IMG/VR virus record: IMGVR_UViG_3300042934_000426
Span: 1 to 64,000 of that record
Origin: a virus
Strand: one strand, 5' to 3'
Length of the DNA: 64,000 bases
Below are positions 33,384-42,320 of this stretch, piece by piece. Numbering within the stretch: the stretch's first letter is position 1; each line of letters begins with the position of its first letter. A model generated the notes under the pieces. The model was given only the letters and a program-made list of their open reading frames with translations. It did no database searches and was not told the DNA's origin. The position numbers and the translations under genes were made by a program.

Positions 33384-33610
33384 TATTCCCCAGCTCCTTC
33401 AGTATCTTCTTCTTTGGTTTCTTTTACGTCATATACGTCTACGTCGTCTAGTTGGTCTGTGCTATCTAACCAATTTCGCCAATCCATAGCGTTCTCAATG
33501 GCTTCATTTTGCTTACGCTCGGATAGAGCGTCGAATTTCTCTTCGGTCATATCTAGCTCCACTTCAAAGTTCCCACGAAGGGTTATGCTACCTGACACTT
33601 TAATACCCAT
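33383..33610 (-). CDS. small acidic protein
   Basis: 75 residues from ATG 33610 (GGGAGCTGG upstream). Beta N-terminus (KVSGSITLRGNFEVELDM), acidic C-terminus. Co-transcribed with and overlapping the nuclease; possibly its partner. Confidence 0.6.
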   Translation of the reverse strand: MGIKVSGSITLRGNFEVELDMTEEKFDALSERKQNEAIENAMDWRNWLDSTDQLDDVDVYDVKETKEEDTEGAGE

Positions 33611-33635
33611 GTTTACCAGCTCCCTCTCTTTATTC

Positions 33636-33651
33636 CGTACGACTTGGTACG
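33636..33651. promoter_or_regulatory. 16-bp quasi-palindrome, site 3
   Basis: CGTAC-GACTTG-GTACG, perfect five-base arms, placed at the expected start of the transcript for 33383-33610 where a repressor would block initiation. Confidence 0.6.
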
Positions 33652-33657
33652 TTTTTA

Positions 33658-33686
33658 ATGGTATCATTATGTTTTGCATTTGTCAA
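33658..33686 (-). promoter_or_regulatory. sigma-A-type promoter with TTGTTCA boxes upstream
   Basis: TTGACA-N17-TACCAT on the minus strand; TTGTTCACACTTG and AAAGTTG boxes lie immediately upstream. Confidence 0.6.
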
Positions 33687-33721
33687 CAACTTTATACAAG
33701 TGTGAACAAGTTAGTTTAAGG

Positions 33722-33745
33722 AAAAAGCGGGTGGTTAAACCCGCT
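33722..33745 (-). terminator. rho-independent terminator
   Basis: Stem GCGGGTTTAACCACCCGC followed by TTTTT; ends the dUTPase transcript. Confidence 0.8.
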
Positions 33746-33753
33746 TCGGAATA

Positions 33754-34341
33754 CTACTTGTTGGTAGAACCTGAAGCCCCACGCTCCATTCCAGCTCTTC
33801 CAGCGTTCTCGAATCGTAGGATAGGGAGTAGGACGATTTGACCTAAACGCTCGAATCGATTAATATAAACGTCCTCTTTTGTATAGTTATAGAACATAAA
33901 GCCAATGTCCCCGTCATTGTCTTCGTTTCCGTAGTAATCACTTTCCACGACCCCTACCCCATTAGCTAGAAATAATCCTTTTTTCTTCGGAATACTAGAA
34001 CGAATGAATGGGAATAAGCCTTCCTCTTCGCCATTGAATTTCGCCTTGATACCTGTCGGTACGCTTTTGATTTGCCCAGGTGCGATAACAACCTCTTCGG
34101 AAGCGAAGCAATCCGCTCCGACCGCCTTCGGTGTCATATAAGTTGGTACAATTACCACGTCAGCCCCGAATAACTCTTCAACTGTTCCCTGTGCTACGGC
34201 TTCTTCGTATGCCCAATAGTCGACCATAATTTTACCTTCGACGGCTTCTAAGTAGCGTGTCATATCGCTTGTGTGTCCGAATATTGCTTGTTCTAGTCTT
34301 TCTTTTTGCTCTTCGTTGTACTGATTCATTTCTTTAAACAT
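33754..34341 (-). CDS. dut: dUTPase-like dUTP pyrophosphatase
   Basis: 195 residues from ATG 34341 (AAGGAGCTGGG upstream). Trimeric dUTPase motifs are visible: AVGADCFASEE (motif 1), FIRSSIPKKKGL (2), LANGVGVVESDYYGNEDNDGDI (3), RFERLGQIVLL (4) and a C-terminal GASGSTN (5). An extra N-terminal helical region of ~60 residues is present. It converts dUTP to dUMP, feeding ThyA. Behind promoter box 8. Confidence 0.85.
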   Translation of the reverse strand: MFKEMNQYNEEQKERLEQAIFGHTSDMTRYLEAVEGKIMVDYWAYEEAVAQGTVEELFGADVVIVPTYMTPKAVGADCFASEEVVIAPGQIKSVPTGIKAKFNGEEEGLFPFIRSSIPKKKGLFLANGVGVVESDYYGNEDNDGDIGFMFYNYTKEDVYINRFERLGQIVLLPILRFENAGRAGMERGASGSTNK

Positions 34342-34389
34342 TTCTCCCAGCTCCTTCAATAGAATAGGGACGGTTTCCCGTCCCTTATT

Positions 34390-34418
34390 AGTATACATAC
34401 GTTGTTCATTATTGTCTA
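34390..34418 (-). promoter_or_regulatory. early promoter box 8
   Basis: TAGACA-N17-TATACT, CGTATG before -10; GGGACGG-GAAA-CCGTCCC 5' hairpin. Drives dut. Confidence 0.7.
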
Positions 34419-34425
34419 CGGTTGT

Positions 34426-37116
34426 CTAGCGTGTAGGGCAATGACCGCCCTGACATTCTACCATTTCAGCTAATGACATTTCATTATCTTCGAAGTCCCC
34501 TGAAGCCATTAATAGGTTGTAAAGGTCATGTGGCTTCATATGGATTTTCTTGTTCATAGCTTCCCATGTTTCCTTCGAAGTCGGTTCATACGGTGCTTGG
34601 ATATACCCATGACCACTATAAGGCAATAATGAAGTCGATTTGATTCTCATACGGTATTGCTCTAGTTGGTGCTTAATTTTCGGCTTTTCGTCTTCATGGA
34701 ACGTGATGGTGCATGAGACCATGTTGTCAGCCCAATACACGCACATTAAGCTCTGTAAGGCGAATTGCTCTTCGATGGTTACTTCATCCGCACTTCGGAA
34801 GTCTGCATAGTCAGCCGTCGGTGCTTTGAACGGAAATTCGATGACGTGACTTCCTGGATTTTGACTGGCTGGCTCTGTGTAGTACCCAGCTAATTCCACT
34901 AGCTTCAGAAGCGGGTCATTCGATTGTACACGAATTCGACGCTTTCCGTATCGGAAGTAGTGACTGTGAATCCCTGGTGAGATTCCTGATAGCAACGCTA
35001 CTGTCCCTGACGGTTTATTAGTCGTGTCACGTACCGAAGGATTGACCTGGTAGCCCAACGCCTGTGTAAGAAGGGCTGAATATTCAATATCGGACTGAAT
35101 CACTAGCTTATACATGTAGTCGATTTCTTGTAAGAGCTCCTGATTGTACATAGGCTCTAGGCGATATTTATCTTGGTAGCCTTCTTTTGCCAGCTTCCGA
35201 ACCAGGTACTTTCTGCGACGGTTCTCACGGTGACCCTTCTTAATGTGTAGGTCGTTCATAAATACGTAAAGGTCAGCCAGTTTCTCTTCCGAAGGTGGGG
35301 TATTTCCTCTCACAATGTCTACAGGTTTTACGTCTTGGTCTTTCCATAGCTGGTCATGCCATTCGTCTATATCGTAGACTTTCCAGCCTGTGATAGCTCC
35401 TTTACCGAATTTCAGTAACACCCAATCCATCACGCCTGATAAAGATACTCCGATACGACGGTTACGGTTGATGACTTGTGCTGATTGCTCCCAATCGTAC
35501 TTCGTGAACGTGACCCGCTTCGTTAAGTGAACCATGAACGGGATAACCTCTTCGTGCTTGATTCCTAGTCGGTGAGCGACAGGCAAGTGGTACTCGACCA
35601 GGTTACAAGGCTCGCCTGATTCTAGCGGGATTTCCATACAAGGATTACCGCCACGGGCTTTGTCGGTCTTCGCTTTGTAGCCGTCTATGATTCTTCCGAA
35701 GTTCTGCGCTAGGAATCGGTTAAAGATTCCAGGTTCTCCATTCGCTTCGATAGCGGGTGCAATGAACCCGAAGTCGTAGTTTCGTGGGTCGTCAATCACG
35801 ATACTGTTATTCGAAGCCCAACGGTGGTTATTTTGCGCCCATGCCGTTTCGTAGTCTTCGGAAGCTTGCTCGAATGAATACCCTTCAACCATGAGCTCTT
35901 CAACGGTCTTCAGCACAGGTTCGAATTTCTTCGTCTTTTCGTTCTCTACCCATTCCTTCACCACATGACCGACTAATAAGTAGTTTTTCATGTTGGTAAA
36001 CTTCTTGTCTTTATTGCTTCCTAGCGCAACTTCAGCCGTTCTTCTCACGTTACCCGCTACCGTACAACGTCCAGCGTGGTTGTGTAGGTCTGTCGCTAGC
36101 ACCGAATCAATATACCCACCGACACGTTCGTTTAGCTTCTTATTAGCATACCAAAGTAATTCTAATAGGGGAGCACTTCCTGAAGCCGTGCCACCGAAGC
36201 CTTTGATAGGTTTCCCACTTTCACGAATGTCGGATAGGTCAAATTCAATGTCCACCGTCTTTTCGTGTCTGAAGTGCTCGTCGATGGTAACTCCGTAAGA
36301 TTCAGCCCAGCCTTCTCGCTCGTCACCAATCATCATATAGTGACCCCTAGGCACAACAACGCCTGTATTGAAGCTAGCCCCTAATTCAATCGCTTTCGCC
36401 TTGACCTCTTCGAAGTCAGGATGGTCTTCCCGAAGTCGGAAGTAAAGATTCACCTTGTTCCGAACCATCGGAATTTCAGCCACGACGTCTTCTTCAGCGG
36501 AGAAGCCGACGCCCCCGCCCTTCATCGATTGGTCGAATAAGAACACGAACGGGTACGAAGGAAGCTTTTCATTCGGGTCAATTTCCCAATTCTTAAAGAT
36601 TTGGTTGCTTTCCCCGTAGTGCCACGGTCTTGTCTCGACGAACCAGCAATTATTGAAAGCGTCCCCTGTGCGCTCCGCAAACGGTGTACCTGAAATCCAT
36701 AGCCCACGTCCAGGTGGCGTAAAGACTAGATTCCATATGAGGCGGTAGAGCTTCTGTCCGTATTCCTGGGTAACCACAGGGTCGTCAGCTAAGATATTCA
36801 AGTTCCCTTCGACTACTCTTCGAACCACTTCTGTCCACTCTTCTGTACGAATCGAAGTACCATCGGCACGCTCTACCCGTCTAGCATAGGTACGCTTAAA
36901 GGTAAACCAGCCCAGCTCGCCCCAGCCTGGCTCTTTGCCGACGAATTCAGCGATAAAATCATCGTCCAGCTTGAACGGTGCTTTGACCAATACATTTCTG
37001 ACCTTCCGAAGGTCGATTGTTGCATACTCATTGTTGGCTACTTTTTGTGCTACTTGTGCTTCGAAGGGAAGGATATTCCCGATACCCATCGTATTAATGG
37101 TTTGCACGTTTGACAT
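34426..37116 (-). CDS. nrdJ: class II (adenosylcobalamin) ribonucleoside-triphosphate reductase
   Basis: 896 residues, no intein or intron seen. Markers are FNNCWFVETRPW, SMKGGGVGFSAEEDV, NPCMEIPLESGEPCNL (active-site Cys and Glu, near 490), KPSGTVALLSGISPGIHSHYFRYG and the C-terminal redox pair C888-QGGH-C893. It reduces NTPs to dNTPs without oxygen, using B12. AGGGGGT precedes the ATG. Confidence 0.92.
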   Translation of the reverse strand: MSNVQTINTMGIGNILPFEAQVAQKVANNEYATIDLRKVRNVLVKAPFKLDDDFIAEFVGKEPGWGELGWFTFKRTYARRVERADGTSIRTEEWTEVVRRVVEGNLNILADDPVVTQEYGQKLYRLIWNLVFTPPGRGLWISGTPFAERTGDAFNNCWFVETRPWHYGESNQIFKNWEIDPNEKLPSYPFVFLFDQSMKGGGVGFSAEEDVVAEIPMVRNKVNLYFRLREDHPDFEEVKAKAIELGASFNTGVVVPRGHYMMIGDEREGWAESYGVTIDEHFRHEKTVDIEFDLSDIRESGKPIKGFGGTASGSAPLLELLWYANKKLNERVGGYIDSVLATDLHNHAGRCTVAGNVRRTAEVALGSNKDKKFTNMKNYLLVGHVVKEWVENEKTKKFEPVLKTVEELMVEGYSFEQASEDYETAWAQNNHRWASNNSIVIDDPRNYDFGFIAPAIEANGEPGIFNRFLAQNFGRIIDGYKAKTDKARGGNPCMEIPLESGEPCNLVEYHLPVAHRLGIKHEEVIPFMVHLTKRVTFTKYDWEQSAQVINRNRRIGVSLSGVMDWVLLKFGKGAITGWKVYDIDEWHDQLWKDQDVKPVDIVRGNTPPSEEKLADLYVFMNDLHIKKGHRENRRRKYLVRKLAKEGYQDKYRLEPMYNQELLQEIDYMYKLVIQSDIEYSALLTQALGYQVNPSVRDTTNKPSGTVALLSGISPGIHSHYFRYGKRRIRVQSNDPLLKLVELAGYYTEPASQNPGSHVIEFPFKAPTADYADFRSADEVTIEEQFALQSLMCVYWADNMVSCTITFHEDEKPKIKHQLEQYRMRIKSTSLLPYSGHGYIQAPYEPTSKETWEAMNKKIHMKPHDLYNLLMASGDFEDNEMSLAEMVECQGGHCPTR

Positions 37117-37121
37117 GTTTA

Positions 37122-37634
37122 CTACCCCCTGATTAGTGTTTGATATTTAGCGAGCCCGATTCCCACGCTGTCCCATACGTGTGTAGGCTGTCGTTTAAGA
37201 AGCTCTTCAGCTTCGGGAAGTGTATGTTTCACATAATGCTTCACTTGCTCTTTATTCGCCCGCATAACCCCTAGCGCGAGTTTTTTCCATTCGCCATTCT
37301 CATAGACAGTGACTTCGTAGCCCATGCTACGCCCGACCATGCGAAGGTGCTCTGTCAACCATGCCATTTCTTTATAGGTCTTTCCGACGGCTTTTCCTTG
37401 TTCGGTAAAGTCCTCAATGACGACGTGTTCGGGCTTAATGACCGATATAAGCTGACGCATATTGCCTCCGATAATATCAATCCTCTGTCGAACATCCCCG
37501 TCTGCCTTCGAAGTTCGAATGACCCCGAAATGTCTTGTCATTCCTACGGTTTTCCCCTCATAAAGAATAGAGGCGTAGCCACAATTCTCGGTGCCTGGGT
37601 CGAAAGCTAGTATTCGATTCATTCGGTCTTTCAT
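37122..37634 (-). CDS. ruvC: RuvC-like Holliday-junction resolvase
   Basis: 170 residues with the RNase H-like acidic residues: D12 in LAFDPGT, E in HVVIEDF and D in THVWDSVGIGLAKY. Resolves branched DNA before packaging. GAGGGGCTGG before the ATG; 5 nt upstream of nrdJ. Confidence 0.85.
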   Translation of the reverse strand: MKDRMNRILAFDPGTENCGYASILYEGKTVGMTRHFGVIRTSKADGDVRQRIDIIGGNMRQLISVIKPEHVVIEDFTEQGKAVGKTYKEMAWLTEHLRMVGRSMGYEVTVYENGEWKKLALGVMRANKEQVKHYVKHTLPEAEELLKRQPTHVWDSVGIGLAKYQTLIRG

Positions 37635-37646
37635 GTAACCAGCCCC

Positions 37647-37740
37647 TCACTTGTCGAACCTTGTCGAATATGTTATGATAAAGTCACCAGCCTAGGCTGG
37701 GCTTTTGTCGAAAACTTCTTTGTTTAGTTTATAAATATTT
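37647..37740. promoter_or_regulatory. intergenic repeats between tmk and ruvC
   Basis: Three TTCGACAA boxes (two in direct tandem), a CCAGCCTAGGCTGG palindrome followed on the plus strand by GCTTTT, and a plus-strand extended -10 TGTTATGAT. Looks like an operator region; the promoter direction is unclear. Confidence 0.35.
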
Positions 37741-37790
37741 TGGTCATACTAGGGATAAGCTAGCATATCCTAGGTAGTGAAGCGAAGGCG

Positions 37791-38426
37791 TCAGGGTTTC
37801 GGAAGCTCCTGACAGGCTACCCCCAGCCGTTGTTTCACGATTTCGAATATCTCTTGTGCGATAGCTTCTTCGTCCCGATTGCCATTAAGAAGCACGTACC
37901 GCTCCGACTTCGAAGTCAAGTGAAGTAAAGCCTTTTTTGCTCGCTGGTAAAACTTATCGTTTTCTAGCTCTAATCGGTCGTTCTTATCGAGCGGACGATG
38001 GGCTGTACCGTCAATGACAAACGTTACATCAGGTAAGAGCGAACCCGTCGTCGCATGATGTAACCGCCATAAAAAAGCGGTTTTCCAACCACGACCCGCT
38101 CCCTGATAGGCTAATGTAGTGTCAAAGTATCGGTCACTAATCACGATTTTGCCTTCCTTTAGCGACGGCTTCAGTACTTCTTTGTAATGCTGGGCACGGT
38201 CGGCTAGGAATAAGAACAACTCAGTAGCCTTCGATAATCGATTGTTCGGATTTTTCAGAATTACTCTGATTTGCTGACCCAGCTTAGTACCCCCTGGCTC
38301 ACAGGTCAACACCACGTCTAAGCCTACGTCCCTAAGTTTAGACGATAATAGGGAAGCCTGTGTAGTCTTCCCTATTCCTTCCTTCGTACTTTCGAAAGTA
38401 ACAAAAAACCCTTTTTTCTTCGCCAT
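37791..38426 (-). CDS. tmk: thymidylate kinase
   Basis: 211 residues. P-loop TKEGIGKTT (residues 14-22), EPGGTKLGQQIR, the DRx motif SDRYFDTTLAYQG and a lid region. The residue after the conserved Glu of the P-loop is Ser instead of Gly, a departure from most family members. Makes dTDP from dTMP. Behind promoter box 9. Confidence 0.88.
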   Translation of the reverse strand: MAKKKGFFVTFESTKEGIGKTTQASLLSSKLRDVGLDVVLTCEPGGTKLGQQIRVILKNPNNRLSKATELFLFLADRAQHYKEVLKPSLKEGKIVISDRYFDTTLAYQGAGRGWKTAFLWRLHHATTGSLLPDVTFVIDGTAHRPLDKNDRLELENDKFYQRAKKALLHLTSKSERYVLLNGNRDEEAIAQEIFEIVKQRLGVACQELPKP

Positions 38427-38466
38427 TCCTCATGACCTCACTTTCGTTTTCTCATTTCCTGGATAC

Positions 38467-39066
38467 CTAATATACATACCCCGAAAAATATTCTCTACGG
38501 ACTTTCGTTAATTTCCGATAAATTAAGTCGTACTGCTTTGCTGTAGGCTTCGGTAGCTCTTCCACATAGTCCGTCATGTGCGCGATTCGCCAGTCAATCG
38601 GTGGCATATTGGCATATGCCACTCGCTCCATTCCCAGGTATTCGCTCTTCCAGTCATAGCTTCGATGAATGTCAGGGAAATACGTGTCGCCTTCGAAGGC
38701 TTCGCCTACGGTGGTGATATAGAACTCTTCAATATACGGAAGGAACGCTTTATAGACTTCGGAACCACCTATTACCCATACGTCTTTTTCAGGGTGTCTA
38801 TTCGCTATCGCTAACACAGGTTCTATACGGTCGAACGTAGGTTCATAGTAGCTTATAGGTAGTCGCTGACGAGATAGTACAACATTATGTCGATTCGGAA
38901 GTGGTTCACATCCCATGCTCTCGAAGGTTTTTCGTCCCATGACTACGGTATGCCCTTCGGTTAGACTTCGGAAGTGCTTACCATCCAGGGGCTTATCGCC
39001 CCATGGCATTTGTCCATTCTTTCCCATGACCCCGTTGGCTCCAATGCACACAATCGCTTTTATCAT
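38467..39066 (-). CDS. folA: dihydrofolate reductase
   Basis: 199 residues; DHFR core in the first 160: [19 protein letters not shown]28 as proton donor region, [35 protein letters not shown]. About 35 residues are added at the C-terminus. Regenerates tetrahydrofolate for ThyA, which overlaps it by 4 nt. The last eleven codons also form promoter box 9. Confidence 0.88.
   Translation of the reverse strand: MIKAIVCIGANGVMGKNGQMPWGDKPLDGKHFRSLTEGHTVVMGRKTFESMGCEPLPNRHNVVLSRQRLPISYYEPTFDRIEPVLAIANRHPEKDVWVIGGSEVYKAFLPYIEEFYITTVGEAFEGDTYFPDIHRSYDWKSEYLGMERVAYANMPPIDWRIAHMTDYVEELPKPTAKQYDLIYRKLTKVRREYFSGYVY
38469..38497 (-). promoter_or_regulatory. early promoter box 9, inside the DHFR 3' end
   Basis: TAGAGA-N17-TATATT. 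The box is read as the final codons of DHFR. It drives tmk. Confidence 0.65.
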
Positions 39067-39974
39067 GAGCTTTGTTCCCCTTTAATCGCTGGGTATGGGT
39101 CATAGCCTTCTAACTCGAAGTCGCTTCGGGTGAAGCCGTTAATGTCCCGAACGGATGGGTTTAGGTGCATAGTCGGTAAAGGCTTCGGCTCACGGCTGAT
39201 TTGCTCCTTGATTTGGTCTAGGTGGTTGTTATAGATATGAGCGTCCCCGAAGGTGTGGATGAACTCACCAGGCTTCAGTCCGACTACCTGGGCAATCATC
39301 ATCGTAAGCAAGCTATACGAAGCGATATTGTACGGAACGCCTAGGAAAATGTCGGCACTTCGCTGGTAAAGCTGGCAATCAAGATATCCGTCACGTACGT
39401 AAAATTGGAAGAGTACGTGACACGGTGGTAACGCCATATCGTCCAGCTCGCCAGGATTCCAGGCACTTACAAGGTGTCTTCGTCCATCAGGGTCAGCTAC
39501 TAATAATACTATGACCCTAGCAATTTGGTCGATTGTACCCCTATAACCTAGTTTATCGGCAATCGCCCAGCTACGCCATTGGTGACCATAAATATTACCT
39601 AGATTAGCCATCCTAGGGAGGAATTTCGGGTCGAATTCTTTCACCTTCGCCACGAATTCCTTATACGTAAGCCCTTCGTATTCACCTTTGTAGGTTCGTT
39701 GGTAGTACTTGTAAGCGTCCCGATTCCATATATGAATCCCCTTGTCGACTAACGGCTTAATATTGGTTTCGCCACGTAAGAACCATAGAAGCTCTTCGAT
39801 AATGCCGTCTAAACGAACTCCGCTCATATCCTTCGTTGTCATGAGCGGGAAGCCTTCTTGAAGATTGAATCTCATTTGATAACCGAAGACGCTAATTGTC
39901 CCCGTTCCTGTACGGTCGCCCTTCGACAACCCGTTTGCTAGCACATGCTGGCATAATTCTAAGTATTGTTTCAT
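39063..39974 (-). CDS. thyA: thymidylate synthase ThyA
   Basis: 303 residues from ATG 39974 (AAAGGGTG upstream; a second ATG lies two codons earlier). Contains DRTGTGT, the catalytic LPPC185[25 protein letters not shown] and HIYNNH. Converts dUMP to dTMP. It is the folate-dependent classical type, consistent with the adjacent DHFR. Extended -10 TGGTACAAT upstream at about 40005. Confidence 0.9.
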   Translation of the reverse strand: MKQYLELCQHVLANGLSKGDRTGTGTISVFGYQMRFNLQEGFPLMTTKDMSGVRLDGIIEELLWFLRGETNIKPLVDKGIHIWNRDAYKYYQRTYKGEYEGLTYKEFVAKVKEFDPKFLPRMANLGNIYGHQWRSWAIADKLGYRGTIDQIARVIVLLVADPDGRRHLVSAWNPGELDDMALPPCHVLFQFYVRDGYLDCQLYQRSADIFLGVPYNIASYSLLTMMIAQVVGLKPGEFIHTFGDAHIYNNHLDQIKEQISREPKPLPTMHLNPSVRDINGFTRSDFELEGYDPYPAIKGEQSS

Positions 39975-40064
39975 ACTCATTTCACCCTTTCGGTCTTTTG
40001 ATTGTACCATGGTTTTTGTTCTTCTACATATGGTGTCTTCGGAAGTCAGACTTGTTAAAATTAC

Positions 40065-40862
40065 TCAAAATGTAGGAGCTAACAAATGGTCTTTGCCTAG
40101 TGCTTGAGCATGCCTTTTAATCCAATCTTTAGACTTATGGAAATACCCCTCTTCGGTGTCTTTTTCGAAACCGATAAAATTCCTATTCGTATTTAAACAG
40201 GCTATACCTATCGTCCCCGCACCACTTACATTATCTAAAATTAAAGACTTTCTACCTTCGGAAGAGTAGGTTTTGATAATTTTTTCATAGAGCTCAATCG
40301 GCTTTTGGGTAGGGTGAAATTTCCTAGCGTCATCATTATTCATAACAGGTATATCCCATACGCTTGTAGGGTAGCGGTCGGTTTGCCCACCACCACTAAC
40401 ACCTTGTTTTGTTTTTCCGTAGTTTGTGCCATCGCTTGTATTTTTTGTGTAACTATTAACAGGGCTATGCCCCGTTGTTTTTTGTGGATTATACACAGGT
40501 AGCTTTTTATAAAATACTAGAATAGCTTCATGGCTTCGAAGGGGCATTTTATTCGCATTTAAAAAGCCTGTGCTTTTATTTTTTTGCCATATAATATCGT
40601 AGCGAAATAATTTAGGATTACTCATAATGAGCATAGACGCAAATGGTTGAGTAGCTGTAAAAACAATTACTCCGTCGTCTTTTATAATCCTCTCGTACTG
40701 CTCCCAAAGTGGTTCAAAGGGGATAATAATATCCCATTTATTCTGCGAAGTCACTCCATAGGGTAAGTCTGCGATAACCAAATCAACAGTCTTATCATCA
40801 ATTAAGCACATACCTTTAGAACCGATACAGTCTTCATTATAAATATTATTTATCTCTAGCAT
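40065..40862 (-). CDS. DNA methyltransferase (beta-type amino-MTase)
   Basis: 265 residues. Motif IV reads ADLPYG (usually DPPY), a target-recognition region follows, then TQKPIELYEKII (motif X-like), ILDNVSGAGT (motif I, usually DPFxGxGT) and FIGFEKD. Order IV-TRD-I is that of beta-class N6-adenine/N4-cytosine enzymes. Both catalytic and cofactor motifs deviate, so activity is probable but not certain. Codons are more AT-rich than in neighbours, suggesting recent acquisition. No restriction partner is visible. Confidence 0.8.
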   Translation of the reverse strand: MLEINNIYNEDCIGSKGMCLIDDKTVDLVIADLPYGVTSQNKWDIIIPFEPLWEQYERIIKDDGVIVFTATQPFASMLIMSNPKLFRYDIIWQKNKSTGFLNANKMPLRSHEAILVFYKKLPVYNPQKTTGHSPVNSYTKNTSDGTNYGKTKQGVSGGGQTDRYPTSVWDIPVMNNDDARKFHPTQKPIELYEKIIKTYSSEGRKSLILDNVSGAGTIGIACLNTNRNFIGFEKDTEEGYFHKSKDWIKRHAQALGKDHLLAPTF

Positions 40863-40914
40863 TACTACCAGCTCCTTTTCTACCCAACTACTAAAATTGT
40901 AGGTTTTGATTCTA

Positions 40915-41619
40915 CTATACCTTTTCGAAGATGATTAAAGCGGAACCGATTGACCGTTCTCTGCCGTCGCTGACTTCGTTAACAATCGTCATGCCTTTAT
41001 CCGTGCGAACCATCATTTCACTAGAACCGCCACCGTCCGCATTAATCGCATTGACACAGCCTAACGCCTTCATAATTTCCGCTGATTCTTTCCCCGTCAC
41101 ACCTGTACTATCCCCGCTTCGACCCTCTACGACAACCAGGACGATATTGCTGTTTGCTTTCTGACCAATAAGCGTTCTCGGATTACGCGTCTTAAAGTGT
41201 GCATAGCGATTCGCCCCTAAAAAGACCGCTTCCCCGTCTACTAATACCGAATAGGACAATGACCCACCCCAAAGAACTTTCTCTTTTAATTCAGGAACCT
41301 GTTTAGCATTTAGCTGGGTAACGACGAAGCGCCCTTTCTTATCCAGGTAACATTCCGCGTTATCTCCGTTCGGATTCCCTTTGGCTTCCCCGTCGAACAT
41401 AACTAGCCCGTTATGCTCCGCGTTGCCTCCAAAATAGCCCAGGTTAATTTTTGCAACTTCTCTGAAGCCCTTTTTCTCCATAGCGGTATGACGAAGAACG
41501 GATAGGCGTTCCAGCTTTCCTGCCGTTCCGAAGCTTATAGCTGACGGATTTTTAATCGGGTTAAATTCATAGACATACACATCACTATTAAACAATCGTT
41601 TCTTATAAAATTTCGGCAT
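40915..41619 (-). CDS. phosphodiester glycosidase (NAGPA-like)
   Basis: 234 residues with the family marks NLGYFGGN, a central PRTLIGQK and INADGGGSSEMM near the C-terminus. Family members remove N-acetylglucosamine phosphodiesters or related wall-linked sugars. No signal peptide is visible, so it may act inside the cell or as a virion part. RBS AAAGGGGAG. Confidence 0.75.
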   Translation of the reverse strand: MPKFYKKRLFNSDVYVYEFNPIKNPSAISFGTAGKLERLSVLRHTAMEKKGFREVAKINLGYFGGNAEHNGLVMFDGEAKGNPNGDNAECYLDKKGRFVVTQLNAKQVPELKEKVLWGGSLSYSVLVDGEAVFLGANRYAHFKTRNPRTLIGQKANSNIVLVVVEGRSGDSTGVTGKESAEIMKALGCVNAINADGGGSSEMMVRTDKGMTIVNEVSDGRERSIGSALIIFEKV

Positions 41620-41659
41620 TTTTTACTCCCCTTTCGTTGTGCTAATAGCGGATTACGCA

Positions 41660-41749
41660 CTACTTCTTTTTTGAGTATCTTCCGATAGTGAACGCTACCA
41701 CTACAGAAACACCATAAAACCAACCTTCATAACTAATCCCTAAAAACAT
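41660..41749 (-). CDS. 29-residue membrane peptide
   Basis: Begins MFLGISYEGWFYGVSVVV; one short hydrophobic helix with Lys tail. AAAGGGTGAG before the ATG, located in the end of the gene upstream. Function unknown. Confidence 0.55.
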   Translation of the reverse strand: MFLGISYEGWFYGVSVVVAFTIGRYSKKK

Positions 41750-41750
41750 G

Positions 41751-41849
41751 TTACTCACCCTTTCTTACTATTTCTGTTTTACATGTTGGACACTTGTACT
41801 CATACTGATTATTAAACTCCTGTCCGCAAAAATCACATTTGTTATCCAA
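41751..41849 (-). CDS. 32-residue zinc-finger peptide
   Basis: TTG start with AGGTGAGGG upstream; CDFC and CPTC pairs only 13 residues apart form a minimal zinc finger. Stop precedes the next start by one base. Confidence 0.5.
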   Translation of the reverse strand: MDNKCDFCGQEFNNQYEYKCPTCKTEIVRKGE

Positions 41850-41883
41850 TTCCCTCACCTAACTGTTGCGTCATTTGGTTCCA

Positions 41884-42168
41884 TTATTCAAAATGTAAGA
41901 ACTTCTCTTCCCAATCTTCGACGATTAATACGATTCCGAAGTCCAGCTTAAAATAGCGGAAAATCGGTGAATGAGCGGACACTTCCGTCCCTAGTTCGGG
42001 TCGTTGATAGAAACCTTCAATTCGGCTCATATGGGCAATAATATCAGGGTTGATGTGAAGTTCTTTCGGGTAGTTAAGAACGTAATGGTCATACATACGA
42101 CCTAGCGTGTTTAGGTGCTGGAAAAATTCAGTTAACTGTTGTTTGTATTCAGCGTCTTTAATTGCCAT
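41884..42168 (-). CDS. hypothetical protein
   Basis: 94 residues, helical N-terminus, strand-rich C-terminus (FRYFKLDFGIVLIVEDWEEKF). Overlaps the small gene upstream by 11 nt. No family recognised. Confidence 0.55.
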   Translation of the reverse strand: MAIKDAEYKQQLTEFFQHLNTLGRMYDHYVLNYPKELHINPDIIAHMSRIEGFYQRPELGTEVSAHSPIFRYFKLDFGIVLIVEDWEEKFLHFE

Positions 42169-42319
42169 TTTTTATCACGTTCCCTCTTGCGTGTTCTTCG
42201 TTTAAGTAGTTTATTGCTTGCGAAGCGGTTAGTTCATGCTTTAACATAAATTCCTTACCTTCGACCCATGAATATCCCCATTGTCGAAACCATTGATTTA
42301 ATGTTTTCTTGTCTTCCAT
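42158..42319 (-). CDS. small helical protein
   Basis: 53 residues (begins MEDKKTLNQWFRQWGYSW) with GAGAGGGGG before the ATG. Possibly a small DNA-associated protein; nothing conclusive. Confidence 0.55.
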   Translation of the reverse strand: MEDKKTLNQWFRQWGYSWVEGKEFMLKHELTASQAINYLNEEHARGNVIKNGN

Positions 42320-42320
42320 A

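Noticed and set aside
40065-40862. Methyltransferase of a restriction-modification pair
   Set aside because: No restriction-enzyme-like gene lies on either side; neighbours are thyA and a glycosidase.
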